From G963676095 sp963676095 (lineage in GTDB: Bacteria > Bacteroidota > Bacteroidia > Bacteroidales > Prolixibacteraceae), in assembly GCA_963676095.1 (NCBI GenBank), contig OY781040.1, positions 6,324,001 through 6,388,000 on the forward strand: 64,000 nt of DNA, written 5' to 3'. A model generated the notes under the pieces. That model ran no database searches, was not told where the DNA came from, and saw only the letters and a list, made by a program, of their open reading frames with translations. The position numbers were made by a program, and so were the translations under genes. Positions 26,792 through 36,049 of this stretch are shown one piece after another; the first letter of the stretch is position 1; each line of letters starts with the position of its first letter.

Positions 26792-26845
26792 CTCAATAAA
26801 AAAACTAAAGGCAGGACAGTACCTGCCTTTAGTTTTTTTATTGAG
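26792..26845. terminator. 24-bp perfect bidirectional terminator
   Basis: Arms 26792-26815 and 26822-26845 are perfectly complementary over 24 bp with a 6-nt loop (ACAGTA). The arms carry A7 and T7 runs around CTAAAGGCAGG, so the structure works as an intrinsic terminator for galM and for transcripts arriving from the convergent DUF1080 gene. Confidence 0.93.
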
Positions 26846-26922
26846 TAAAACCCTTAAAATTCTGAATATAGTTCCTTCGGTTAATTTAAAAAAAATTGCA
26901 CCAAGGCATTGATGGGATCGTT

Positions 26923-27058
26923 TCATATGGAGGCTTTCCATACGAGGCTGTGGGAACCTTCCATTCGAGGGAGTGGAGACTCTCCATACCAGGCTATGAT
27001 AACCTTCCATACGAAGGGATGGAGACCCTCCATACCAGGCTGTGGAGGCTTTCCATAT
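26923..27058. repeat. 23-bp imperfect tandem repeat array (5 full units plus partial ends)
   Basis: Units starting TCCAT begin exactly every 23 bp at 26937, 26960, 26983, 27006, 27029 and (partial) 27052, with a partial unit before the first. Odd units carry AGGCTRTG, even units GGGAGTGGAGA or GGGATGGAGA, giving a 46-bp superperiod. TGGAG and CTCCA pieces alternate, so neighbouring units can pair as short hairpins. The period is not a multiple of three and frames shift through it, so it is noncoding. It lies between galM and a convergent gene. Confidence 0.85.
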
Positions 27059-27159
27059 CTGAATCCGGGAAAATACGACAGTTACAATAACAGGAGAAGG
27101 ATCGTGCGTGCCATAGCGGAATTATTCTTCCAATTACTCATTCCTGAAATTTATAATTT

Positions 27160-27831
27160 TTACTTAAATAAAATTATTTCTATTTTTTTGAAGTCGATCG
27201 GAAACCCTTCATACTGTAAAAGGATGCGCCCTTCTTTGACAGATGGAGAAGATCCTTCATTTACTAGGACGCCATTCAGTGTCTGTTTAATTGTGCCGTT
27301 TCTGACCGATATTTGCAGCGTATTCCATTTTCCGACAGGTTTTTCTGCATCGGCAAGACGTTTGACAACCACACTTTTCCCCGGTCCCTGGATTTTGCCC
27401 TGCACGTTGAGTTTAACTCCCTGGAGCAGAATGAAATCACCAGATGACCCTTCCTTTATCTGGAACTGTATTCCTCTGGGCCACAACGTATCTGCAACTT
27501 CCTGTGGAACGAGGTACATGAGCCCGCTGTTTTTCGAGTTGCTTTTCCGGACAAAAGAACTATCTGTGTTCCACCGGAATTTTGCCGTGAGTTGAAAATC
27601 CATAAACGACCGGTTTGTCATCAGATATCCTGCGTGTGAACCATATAAGCGGATCATTTTATGATCGGCAGTAAACAAGTCTCCGGCATGGACGTGTTTT
27701 CCTGATTCCGTTTCAAAGGCATACCATCCCTCGAGGTTTTTCCGGTTAAACAGTTTTTCTTTTCCCTGGGCTTTTAAAAAGATCGGGGCCAGGAAAAGCA
27801 GGCTTAACGACATTAATTTCACTAAACGCAT
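27160..27831 (-). CDS. DUF1080 domain protein (3-keto-disaccharide hydrolase-like), exported
   Basis: 223 residues with a cleavable signal peptide (LMSLSLLFLAPIFLKAQG) and one DUF1080 domain: LFNRKNLEGWYAFE at the start, SGLMYLVPQEVADTLWPRG-type central strands, KVGKWNTLQISVRNG-like region and a terminal LQYEGFPIDFKKIEI. Periplasmic or extracellular location is expected. It is shorter and simpler than the DUF1080-PHP lipoprotein at 2129. Substrate unknown, probably a glycan or modified disaccharide. Confidence 0.87.
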   Translation of the reverse strand: MRLVKLMSLSLLFLAPIFLKAQGKEKLFNRKNLEGWYAFETESGKHVHAGDLFTADHKMIRLYGSHAGYLMTNRSFMDFQLTAKFRWNTDSSFVRKSNSKNSGLMYLVPQEVADTLWPRGIQFQIKEGSSGDFILLQGVKLNVQGKIQGPGKSVVVKRLADAEKPVGKWNTLQISVRNGTIKQTLNGVLVNEGSSPSVKEGRILLQYEGFPIDFKKIEIILFK

Positions 27832-28400
27832 TACTGTATTTTTTCGTTCAGAAGATAAATGTACAAAATAAATGTTTCTCCATATTCACGGAAAGCATTG
27901 AGAACATTTCCTTCTTTCATGTGTTTAAGAACTGTGATTTCGGGAACGATTCCTGCGGCAATTTGATATTATGAAACGTTTTAATACTGATTTCGAGTTT
28001 AGAATGGCCTGGAATAAGCGTTTTAATTGTCATGGCAAAAGAAATTGTAGCATTGTCAATGTTAGTTTTTATTCAAGAAATATCGCAAAACTTACCTGTT
28101 GTATCCGTTTTTTTCAGGATCAGGTATCAGAAAAAAAATTCGGGATGCAAGAAATATTGATATCTGTTTTTCTAAATAATAATAGCAACATGCATTTAGT
28201 GGAAGGGAAAATTCATAATTGGAAATACATATTGATTGCCTTGGAAAAGAGTATTTGTAAGGTTTTTTTTATGCTCTTCTGTATTGGCAGGCAAGGAGAT
28301 TGGTATTGGCCTTCGGGATATTTAGAGCTAATTCGTCCTTCCTTATATAATAAATAAAGTGAGTTAATTGATTTTTTGTCCTCAAATTAAAATTTATAAA
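27832..28400. other. 569-nt region with no supported gene
   Basis: Between the DUF1080 gene and the carboxylase operon. An open frame at 27971-28357 (128 codons) has no recognisable motif, an AT-rich erratic composition and no good start context, so I do not call it. No clear TAnnTTTG promoter was found for the carboxylase operon here. Confidence 0.4.
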
Positions 28401-29945
28401 ATGAAGGATAACAGGACAGCATTTATGCGCTTTAACGAACGGAACGATAAGTTACGTGAGCAGTATGAATCAGGGTATGAATCGCGTCAGCATTCGAAAG
28501 GAAAGCTGACAGCCCGTGAGCGGATCGACCTGTTGTTTGATACGGGAACCTTCGAGGAGCTTGACGCTTTTGTCCGCTCCCGGACAGAGGGGGACAAGCC
28601 GGGGGCATATGGCGACGGGGTTATCTGCGGGCACGGGCGGATCAACGGGCGTAAGGTTTTTGTTTACGCCCAGGATTTTAATTTTATGGGAGGCTCGTTA
28701 GGCTCTGCGCACGCGGCAAAGATTGTGAAAGTACAGGATATGGCCCGTAAAATGGGGCACCCGATCATCGGGCTGATCGACTCGGGGGGCGCGCGGATCC
28801 AGGAAGGGATAGCGAGCCTGTCTGGTTATGCGGGGATCTTTATGCACAACATCAAGTCGTCGGGGATTATTCCCCAGATTTCGGTGATCCTGGGCCCTGC
28901 GGCAGGGGGAGCGGTATATTCTCCTGCACTGACGGATTTTATCTTCATGACAAGGCATACCTCCCACATGTTCGTAACAGGACCGGAAGTCGTCAAGGAG
29001 GTACTGAATGAAGAGGTCAGCTTTGAACAGCTGGGCGGGGCAGATGTTCATGCAGGGAAGAGCGGTGTTGCGCAGTTCGTCTATGAAGATGAAGAACATA
29101 CGCTTTTGGGGGTGCGTAAGCTGTTGCAGTACCTTCCGTCGAACAATGTGGAACTTCCCCCGAGAGGGAAGGAGGCTCCCGTTGCCCCGATACGCCCGGA
29201 GAAGCTACGGTTGATTATACCGGATGAAGCGGTACAGCCTTATGATATGTACGATGTGATTAACCATTTACTGGATCAGGACAGTATTCTGGAAGTCAGC
29301 GAATCCTTTGCCCCTAACATAATTACGTGTTTTGGCCGGTTGGATAACCGGGTGATCGGAGTGGTAGCGAACCAGCCTCGGGTACTGGCAGGGGTCTTGG
29401 ATGTAAACTCTTCGGTGAAGGCTGCACGCTTTGTCCGTTTTTGCGATGCCTTCAACATTCCGTTGCTGGTACTGGAAGATGTACCGGGCTTTCTTCCTGG
29501 TTCGGAGCAGGAGCATTTGGGCCTGATCCGTCATGGGGCGAAATTGTTGTATGCCTTTGGTGAGGCTTCGGTCCCGAAGGTAACGGTAATCACGCGCAAG
29601 GCCTATGGTGGTGCCTATATTGTGATGAACAGCAAAAACATAGGGGGTGACTTTAATTTTGCATGGCCCACAGCGGAAGTAGCGGTAATGGGACCGGAAG
29701 GGGCGATCAAGATCCTGAAGCGGAAGGAACTTGGTTCGAGTGAGAATCCGGAAAAATTGCGGCAACAGCTAATCAGGGAATACCGTGAAACAACGGCCAA
29801 TCCTTATATTGCGGATGAATATGGGTATATCGATGAAGTGATCGACCCGGCGGTAACGCGCCAGAAACTGGTCACGGCTTTTGACCTTCTGGAGAACAAG
29901 TACCTGGAGAAACTGCCCCGCAAGCACGGGAATATACCGTTATGA
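28401..29945 (+). CDS. Acyl-CoA (propionyl-CoA type) carboxylase carboxyltransferase subunit
   Basis: 514 residues from the ATG at 28401; an upstream in-frame TTG at 28368 is unlikely. Both crotonase-like halves of the carboxyltransferase are present. Oxyanion-hole glycine motifs are IDSGGARIQEG and GPAAGGAVYSPA in the N-half and YGGAYIVMNSKNIGGD in the C-half. It transfers CO2 from carboxybiotin to an acyl-CoA, most likely propionyl-CoA giving methylmalonyl-CoA. The next two genes supply biotin carboxylase and the biotin carrier, so the operon encodes a complete three-part carboxylase rather than the membrane decarboxylase. By eye, this operon is richer in G+C than its neighbours. Confidence 0.93.
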   Translation: MKDNRTAFMRFNERNDKLREQYESGYESRQHSKGKLTARERIDLLFDTGTFEELDAFVRSRTEGDKPGAYGDGVICGHGRINGRKVFVYAQDFNFMGGSLGSAHAAKIVKVQDMARKMGHPIIGLIDSGGARIQEGIASLSGYAGIFMHNIKSSGIIPQISVILGPAAGGAVYSPALTDFIFMTRHTSHMFVTGPEVVKEVLNEEVSFEQLGGADVHAGKSGVAQFVYEDEEHTLLGVRKLLQYLPSNNVELPPRGKEAPVAPIRPEKLRLIIPDEAVQPYDMYDVINHLLDQDSILEVSESFAPNIITCFGRLDNRVIGVVANQPRVLAGVLDVNSSVKAARFVRFCDAFNIPLLVLEDVPGFLPGSEQEHLGLIRHGAKLLYAFGEASVPKVTVITRKAYGGAYIVMNSKNIGGDFNFAWPTAEVAVMGPEGAIKILKRKELGSSENPEKLRQQLIREYRETTANPYIADEYGYIDEVIDPAVTRQKLVTAFDLLENKYLEKLPRKHGNIPL

Positions 29946-30018
29946 GTCGGGAACCATAGCTGAAGGTTCAGGCAGGAACAGATCAGGGAAAGAAATAAAA
30001 AAAGAAAATTGAAGGAAA

Positions 30019-31515
30019 GTGAAAAAGATTAAAACGATATTGATAGCTAACCGGGGCGAAATAGCGATCCGGATCATGAAGACAGCGAGGCGCATGGGGT
30101 TGAAGACGTATTGTTTCCAGACACCACAGGAAGCGAATGCGTGTTACCTGGATTGGGCGGATGAAGTGATCCGTTTACCGGAAGAAAGTACGGGTAAACC
30201 GGTTTTTCTGGATCCGGAAGCAATTGTCCGTTATGCGAAGGATTACCGGATAGATGCGGTCCATCCGGGATATGGATTTTTGGCAGAGAACCCGTTGTTG
30301 CCGGAGGGTTGTGCCCGGGAAGGGATCGTATTCATAGGACCGGATGCAGAGATCATCCGGAAGATGGGGGACAAAAACGAAGCCCGTCAGCTGGCCTCCC
30401 GGGTAGGTGTTCCGGTTGTAAAGGGGAGTAGCCGTCCGATCTCGACATTGGATGAAGCCAGTGAGGAGATAAAAAAGATTGGTTACCCGGTTATGCTGAA
30501 GGCGCTGGCCGGCGGCGGGGGGAAGGGTATGCGCGTAGTAAGGAAATCCACAGAACTGGCATCAGCCTATAAGCTGGCGGTGAGCGAGGCCGTGCAGGCG
30601 TTTAATAACGGGCTGATGCTGATCGAGAAATATGTAGAACGACCCCGCCATATCGAGATCCAGGTTTTGGCAGACAGGCACGGGAATGCGGTGCATCTGT
30701 ATGAGCGGGAATGTTCGGTTCAGCGTAACCATCAGAAATTACTGGAAGAAGCGCCATCCGTCGTGCTTGATGATAAGCTCCGGGAAAAAATGACCGAAGC
30801 GGCGCTGGCCCTGACACGGGAGACCGGCTATTATACGCTGGGAACGGTTGAGTTCCTGGTCGATCAGAAGAGGCATTATTATTTTATGGAGATGAATACG
30901 CGGATCCAGGTAGAACACCCGGTCACGGAGGCGATCACCGGGCTGGACCTGGTGGAATGGCAGATCCGGACCGCCATGGGAGAGAAGCTGAGCCTCAAGC
31001 AGGAAGACATTCAGAAAAAAGGGTGGGCGATGGAGTTCCGGGTGAATGCCGAAGATGTGCAATCGGGATTTTCTCCAAACTTCGGGATCATCGACGAGAT
31101 GAACTTTCCCGGGAACCCGGCACTTCGCGTTGATTCGGGCTTTACGCCGGGTTCAGTAATCCCCGTGATGTACGACTCGCTAATAGCGAAGCTGATCGTT
31201 TCAGGGAAGGACCGTTCCTCTGTAATCGGGACTTCGATGGAGGTGCTTCAGCACAGTAATGTGGAAGGGATCAAGACGACTATCCCGTTTTTCAAGGCCG
31301 TGCTCCGTCACCCGGAATTTATAGCGGGTAATGTGACCACTTCGTTCATCAGCGAGATGGACCACCTGTTTTACCAGGAGGAAAACGAGGAGGAAGCGGC
31401 GGCGATGATCGCCCTGGAGAGCTACCTGAAAGAGCTGGAACAACTGGAAAAGAAAGAGGTGGGTCCGGAGAATGAAACGCCGTGGATCTCGCGGATGTGG
31501 AACCGGTTGTTTTAG
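30019..31515 (+). CDS. Biotin carboxylase subunit
   Basis: 498 residues starting at GTG 30019 with a purine-rich GAAGGAAA just upstream. It is an ATP-grasp enzyme: N-terminal ILIANRGEIAIRIM, ATP loop KALAGGGGKGMRVV, catalytic RHIEIQVLADRHGN and ECSVQRNHQKLLEEAPS, and EMNTRIQVEHPVTE. It carboxylates the biotin on the carrier protein using bicarbonate and ATP. It sits 73 nt downstream of the carboxyltransferase gene. The C-terminal 45 residues are a Glu/Leu-rich tail beyond the usual 450-residue BC core. Confidence 0.94.
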   Translation: MKKIKTILIANRGEIAIRIMKTARRMGLKTYCFQTPQEANACYLDWADEVIRLPEESTGKPVFLDPEAIVRYAKDYRIDAVHPGYGFLAENPLLPEGCAREGIVFIGPDAEIIRKMGDKNEARQLASRVGVPVVKGSSRPISTLDEASEEIKKIGYPVMLKALAGGGGKGMRVVRKSTELASAYKLAVSEAVQAFNNGLMLIEKYVERPRHIEIQVLADRHGNAVHLYERECSVQRNHQKLLEEAPSVVLDDKLREKMTEAALALTRETGYYTLGTVEFLVDQKRHYYFMEMNTRIQVEHPVTEAITGLDLVEWQIRTAMGEKLSLKQEDIQKKGWAMEFRVNAEDVQSGFSPNFGIIDEMNFPGNPALRVDSGFTPGSVIPVMYDSLIAKLIVSGKDRSSVIGTSMEVLQHSNVEGIKTTIPFFKAVLRHPEFIAGNVTTSFISEMDHLFYQEENEEEAAAMIALESYLKELEQLEKKEVGPENETPWISRMWNRLF

Positions 31516-31587
31516 CCGGTGAGTCTTCTCATTGGGAATTTGGAAAGCAGGGTGATAATGCAGGAACAAAAATAAAAAAACAGGATA

Positions 31588-32106
31588 ATGACAAAGGAAG
31601 GGACACAGAAATATATCGTATCCGGTAACGGAAAGCAGTACCTGTTTACAACGCGTGATTTTTCGATAAGGCCGGGTAAGAAAAGGAAAATCAGGGAACA
31701 GCAGGGGCTATACCAGGTGAGTATAGGGGAGAACCGTTTTGAAGGGGCGGTAATCCATAAAAAACAGAATAAATACACAGTTAAGGTGAATGGGAATACC
31801 TATCACTTTTTGATCGACCGGGAAGAATCGTTTCTGCGGAAGGCAGCCTTATCTGCCATAAGGGGAGAGGACCGGCGTTATGAACTGAAGAGCCCGATGC
31901 CGGGTAAGATCATTGAGGTCTTCGTCACGAAGGGGTCGCAGGTAAAGAAGGGCGAGCCGTTGTTAATTCTGGAAGCGATGAAGATGCAAAACCAGGTGTT
32001 GTCCTCGGAGAATGCCAAAGTGACGGAAGTCCATATTAAAAAGAACGATACCGTACTTCGGGACCAGGTCCTGATTGAAATGGAACTGGTTTTGGAAAAA
32101 AAGTAA
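31588..32106 (+). CDS. Biotin carboxyl carrier protein
   Basis: 172 residues. The C-terminal 75 residues form a biotinyl domain (SPMPGKIIEVFV, ILEAMKMQ) with biotinylated Lys132. The N-terminal 95 residues form a separate beta-rich, basic domain (residues 1-95) likely to bind the carboxyltransferase, as in other Bacteroidota propionyl-CoA carboxylases. It is the last gene of the operon, 72 nt after biotin carboxylase, and has no membrane segment. Confidence 0.93.
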   Translation: MTKEGTQKYIVSGNGKQYLFTTRDFSIRPGKKRKIREQQGLYQVSIGENRFEGAVIHKKQNKYTVKVNGNTYHFLIDREESFLRKAALSAIRGEDRRYELKSPMPGKIIEVFVTKGSQVKKGEPLLILEAMKMQNQVLSSENAKVTEVHIKKNDTVLRDQVLIEMELVLEKK

Positions 32107-32128
32107 ATTACCCGCCGCCTCCCGAAAG

Positions 32129-32156
32129 GGCAGCCAGCATGCAAATGCTGGTTGCC
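32129..32156 (+). terminator. Hairpin closing the carboxylase operon
   Basis: GGCAGCCAGCAT (32129-32140) and ATGCTGGTTGCC (32145-32156) form a 12-bp stem with one G-T pair and loop GCAA. No T-tract follows, so it may be a transcript-stabilising end rather than an intrinsic terminator. The rest of the 434-nt gap up to 32540 holds nothing recognisable. Confidence 0.5.
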
Positions 32157-32540
32157 GGTGAATCCGTTTGATACGGACTGAATGAAACTTCGTCTTTTCG
32201 GTTAGTTTTTATAGATTCAGCTTATTATTGTACTTGCCGCATCTGATCTTTACTTTCCCACAAGCTTTCTGAAAAGGGTTTTATCCCGAAGACATCCCAT
32301 TTTATCCCATTCCCGTTTTTTCCCTGTATGCTTTCGGTCATGGGGAATCCCTTAATTAAGAAAATCCAATCCTGCTACATTCTGTTTATTGTTTATTGGA
32401 TGTCTGCCTAAGTTTTATGGAATATTTTTTATATTGGGATCAGGGTAAAATGAAATTGGCGTGTCATTAAGAGAAATGAGTTAAAGAAACAGTATTTTAT
32501 TTCCAATGGTGTATCCCGGGAAGTATACACCCTTCGATTT

Positions 32541-33146
32541 ATGAAAAGAAATAGAGACTTGTTATTGGAGAATCCGGCGGAACCGGATCATAAGGAAAGA
32601 GACGTTTATTTATCAGTAGATAAAGATGCTGCTTTTGAAAAAATATTTAAATTTTTTTTTAGAGAGCTTCATGAATATTCCTTTTCGATCATAAGGGATT
32701 GGGATATGGCAGAGGAGGTTGTCCAGGCTTTGTTCCTTAAGCTGTGGGAAAATGATACCTGGACTCATGTGGAGGTATCCATGAGATCTTTTCTTTACCG
32801 GTCGGTTTACCATGAAAGTTTAAATATAATCAGGCATAATAAAGTTCGTCTTAAATATGAAAACAGAACCTCCTATACGATGAAAGATGACATTACCCAT
32901 ACAACAAGCCCGGTCGAGTTAAATGAACTGGAAGACAGGATCCATAAAAGTCTGAACCGGCTGCCTGAAAAATGCCGGACGATATTTCAGCTGAGCCGTT
33001 TTGGAGAATTGACATACCGGCAGGTCGCAATGCAGTTGGGTATTTCTGTAAAAACAGTTGAAACGCAGATGGGGAAAGCATTACGTATTCTCAGAAATGA
33101 TTTAAAGGATTATTTGTCTAATATTGAGTACTATGAAAAGCACTGA
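32541..33146 (+). CDS. ECF-type RNA polymerase sigma factor
   Basis: 201 residues. Region 2 contains FFFRELHEYSFSIIRDWDMAEEVVQALFLKLWEN and region 4 contains LPEKCRTIFQLSRFGELTYRQVAMQLGISVKTVETQMGKALR, the typical Bacteroidota sigma-70-like ECF layout. It is expected to direct RNA polymerase to a regulon controlled by the adjacent FecR protein. It starts a three-gene unit with FecR and the STN protein. No promoter for it was found by eye. Confidence 0.92.
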   Translation: MKRNRDLLLENPAEPDHKERDVYLSVDKDAAFEKIFKFFFRELHEYSFSIIRDWDMAEEVVQALFLKLWENDTWTHVEVSMRSFLYRSVYHESLNIIRHNKVRLKYENRTSYTMKDDITHTTSPVELNELEDRIHKSLNRLPEKCRTIFQLSRFGELTYRQVAMQLGISVKTVETQMGKALRILRNDLKDYLSNIEYYEKH

Positions 33147-33176
33147 CCGCAATACGAAACATGGAGCCAATATCTT

Positions 33177-34154
33177 ATGAAAATTTATACTGATGAAATT
33201 CTTGTTAAATATCTTTTAAAGGAAACGACTAAAGCTGAGACGGAAGCTGTTGAAGAATGGAGCCGGCTAAGCCCTGAAAATGAGAATTATCTTCGGGACT
33301 TGCGGATTATATGGAATGCAAGCCAGAGAATAGGAGGAAGAAGTGAGGCTGATACAACGGAGGTATGGTCCCGTTTCCAGCGAAAAAGGGAAAAGGTTCC
33401 TGTTGTCATTCAACCCCATAAGTATCGTTGGCTACAGTTGGCTGCTGCCTGTTTCTTCGGTTTGATTTTTTTGTTTGCAGTGAATAGTCTTCTTTTCCCG
33501 GAACGTAGTCTCTTATTCGCATCGGATTTGGGAACAAAGGACGAGATCCGTACGGACACATTGGCCGATGGGTCTGTTATTACGATGAACAGGTATTCTG
33601 AGCTTGTTTTTTCGCAGCCTGCTTTTAGAAAGGAGAGGATTGTGAAAATGTATGATGGCGAGGTATTTTTCAGGATTAAACATGATAAACGCAAACCTTT
33701 CATTATTAAATCAGGGAGTGTTACGATCACGGTGCTGGGAACTTCTTTTCATGTGAAACAAAAAAACGGAAAGACAGAAGTTATTGTCGAGAGTGGATTG
33801 GTGAGGGTTGAAGCTAGTGGAAAAAAAATTGAGCTGAGACCAAAAGAAAAGTTGCTGGTTGACGGAACTTCCGGTAAATTCGTAGAAGAAAAGGTTACAG
33901 ATAATTTGTATAATTATTATGTGGATAATCATGTCGAGTTGGATAATACCCCTCTTTGGCGTGTCGTTAATGTTTTGGAAGAGGCTTATGGGGTCGAAAT
34001 TTCTATTGCCGACAGCGACGTTGCAACGCTTGAGATGACGACTACCCTGGTTATGGGGCAACTTGACGACGTGCTGGAAGTTATTTCAAAAACGCTTGAT
34101 TTATCTGTAGAAAAAAAAGGTAAAACCATCATTCTAAAGAAAACAATCAAATGA
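33177..34154 (+). CDS. FecR-family anti-sigma factor (DUF4974)
   Basis: 325 residues. The cytoplasmic N-terminal 80 residues should hold the sigma factor. One transmembrane helix lies at about 82-104 (LQLAAACFFGLIFLFAVN). The periplasmic FecR domain (DGSVITMNRYSEL, GEVFFRIKHDKRKPFII, VTVLGTSFHVK) is followed by a DUF4974-like C-terminus (ELDNTPLWRVVNVLEEAYGVEI). It would release the sigma factor on contact with an energised outer-membrane partner. It overlaps the next gene by 4 nt, which implies translational coupling. Confidence 0.93.
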   Translation: MKIYTDEILVKYLLKETTKAETEAVEEWSRLSPENENYLRDLRIIWNASQRIGGRSEADTTEVWSRFQRKREKVPVVIQPHKYRWLQLAAACFFGLIFLFAVNSLLFPERSLLFASDLGTKDEIRTDTLADGSVITMNRYSELVFSQPAFRKERIVKMYDGEVFFRIKHDKRKPFIIKSGSVTITVLGTSFHVKQKNGKTEVIVESGLVRVEASGKKIELRPKEKLLVDGTSGKFVEEKVTDNLYNYYVDNHVELDNTPLWRVVNVLEEAYGVEISIADSDVATLEMTTTLVMGQLDDVLEVISKTLDLSVEKKGKTIILKKTIK

Positions 34155-35965
34155 TGTATCGTTCTGAAAAAAAGCGAGTCATCGTGGTCCTGTTTTGTGT
34201 TGTCTTATTCTCTGTTTTCCCAACTTCCCTGATGGCCCAGTCATATCTTGGCAGGCCAGTTTCAGTGAAGGATATTCATGCTCAGCCCCTGGGTAAAATA
34301 TTAAAACAGACAGAAAAAAATAATGGCTTTTACTTTTCTTATCAAAGCCATTCTGTTTCATCGGACAGTTTGGTTTCCATGCCTGAATTTCAAGGTACTT
34401 TATTGAATTTTCTTGAGAAATTAATGGGGCCTGATTATGATTTTAAAGAAATGCCCGGGTATGTGATTATACGCTATGTACCCAAAAGTCTGGATATTAC
34501 GCTTAACGATGAACAGGGAACAGCCAGACGTCTGGTATTGACCGGGTGTGTCCGGGACCTGGAGAATGGAAACGGAATCGAACAGGCCAGTGTATATGAA
34601 CGGAAGGTCCTTGTCTCTACATTAACTGATGGAGAAGGGAATTTCGAATTGAAGATCAAACATCCGGATAAATCAATCTACATAACGGTAAATAAAAATA
34701 ATTACAGGGATACAACGATTGTTTTTCTTCTTCCAATTGAAATATATCGTAAAGACAGAGAGGACAAATTCTTTTATTATCCGGATGACAAGGAATCAGA
34801 GGAAGGGGTGGAAAGATCTGTATTTGCGCGTTTTTTTATAAGTTCGAAGCAAATGATACAGCGGATCAATTTGGGCGGTTTTTTTGCACATAGTCCCTAT
34901 CAGGTTTCGTTAATTCCCGGGTTGAGTTCTCATGGAATGTTTAGCAGCCAGGTTGTAAACAACGCTTCCCTGAATGTTATTGGGGGATATACAGCGGGCG
35001 TCAATGGGGTCGAACTGGCCGGGTGCTTCAACATCAACCAGAAGAATGTTAAAAAACTGCAAATGGCGGGGATATTCAATATTGTCGGGAATAATGTGAG
35101 CGGGTTGCAGGTTGCGGGAGTATCCAATACAGTCATGGGAAATACTTCTGGCGCCCAATTGGCCGGGGTTTGGAACAGCGCGAAAAAGACAACGGGCGCA
35201 CAACTTTCCGGGGTAGTCAATGAATCAAAAGAATTAGATGGTCTGCAGATTGCCGGTGTAATGAACCATTCCTCCGGAATAACAGGTTCCCAGATATCCG
35301 GGGTTATTAATGCCGGCGGACAAGTTAAAGGGATTCAACTGGGTGGAGTCTGTAATACCTCAAAAGAAATATCCGGGGTGCAAATTGCCGGTGTAATGAA
35401 CCATTCTTCAGGAAAAACAGGTTCTCAATTTTCAGGTGTGTTCAATATTGCTGGAAAGGTGAAAGGTATCCAGGCCGCTTGTTTATTGAATATTGCCGAC
35501 AGCTGCGATTATCCTATCGGTCTTATCAATATTATTAAGAAAGGAAGAAAGTCCTTTTCTGTCGAATCATGCGAGTCAGGTGTAACCAGCATTGTGTTCC
35601 GTTCCGGGGGAAGGGTTTTGTATAGTCTCCTGGGTATGGGATATAATATTGATGATCAGGTGACCCCTTATGCCTACGATGTCGGTTTTGGCGTTCATGT
35701 CCTCAATACAAAAAGTTTTTCGTTTGACATCGAGCAGGCTTACCGGCAAAATACAGATCTGAAAAAAAAAGACCAATCCCTGAACTCGCTGAGATTTCTA
35801 TCGGGTTTGCGGCTTGGACATCATGTTGGCCTTTTTGCCGGTCCCTCAGTAAACTTTGTCTTTGATTCAAAATGGACCGATGAATTTCCAGGTTGGGTCC
35901 TAAATAAAGAAAAGGGAAATGCTCTTTATATCGGGTGTACATATGGGGTGAGTTTCATTTGGTGA
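34151..35965 (+). CDS. STN / carboxypeptidase-regulatory protein with LA_2272-like surface repeats
   Basis: 604 residues: signal peptide (1-30, ending LMAQ), an STN domain (about 32-108, PLGKILKQTEKNNGFYFSYQ), a carboxypeptidase-regulatory-like beta domain (about 128-200, LTGCVRDLENGNGIEQASVY), then about twelve units of roughly 15 residues with the core G-x-Q-[IVL]-[AS]-G-V-x-N (about 275-455), and a 150-residue C-terminal part with possible beta-barrel strands. In FecIR systems this position is usually held by a TonB-dependent receptor; here no receptor plug or barrel is evident. The STN domain is the normal signalling partner of FecR. Two 22-nt stretches within the repeat region are identical, a sign of recent duplication. 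Confidence 0.8.
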   Translation: MMYRSEKKRVIVVLFCVVLFSVFPTSLMAQSYLGRPVSVKDIHAQPLGKILKQTEKNNGFYFSYQSHSVSSDSLVSMPEFQGTLLNFLEKLMGPDYDFKEMPGYVIIRYVPKSLDITLNDEQGTARRLVLTGCVRDLENGNGIEQASVYERKVLVSTLTDGEGNFELKIKHPDKSIYITVNKNNYRDTTIVFLLPIEIYRKDREDKFFYYPDDKESEEGVERSVFARFFISSKQMIQRINLGGFFAHSPYQVSLIPGLSSHGMFSSQVVNNASLNVIGGYTAGVNGVELAGCFNINQKNVKKLQMAGIFNIVGNNVSGLQVAGVSNTVMGNTSGAQLAGVWNSAKKTTGAQLSGVVNESKELDGLQIAGVMNHSSGITGSQISGVINAGGQVKGIQLGGVCNTSKEISGVQIAGVMNHSSGKTGSQFSGVFNIAGKVKGIQAACLLNIADSCDYPIGLINIIKKGRKSFSVESCESGVTSIVFRSGGRVLYSLLGMGYNIDDQVTPYAYDVGFGVHVLNTKSFSFDIEQAYRQNTDLKKKDQSLNSLRFLSGLRLGHHVGLFAGPSVNFVFDSKWTDEFPGWVLNKEKGNALYIGCTYGVSFIW

Positions 35966-36049
35966 CTTATTTTTGATGATATTCACGCTTCATAAATATC
36001 ATTTCACCAAAACTTAATTTTTATATACCAATAAAAAGACATGTTTCAT

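Noticed and set aside
26923..27058. CRISPR array
   Set aside because: Units abut directly with no unique spacers and differ from each other; no cas genes in the window.
26896..27595. Open frames crossing the 23-bp repeat array
   Set aside because: The 23-bp period shifts the frame at every unit, and the longer frame is antisense to the DUF1080 gene.
27971..28357. 128-codon open frame before the carboxylase operon
   Set aside because: No motif, erratic composition with many rare-looking codons and no start context; likely chance in AT-rich DNA.
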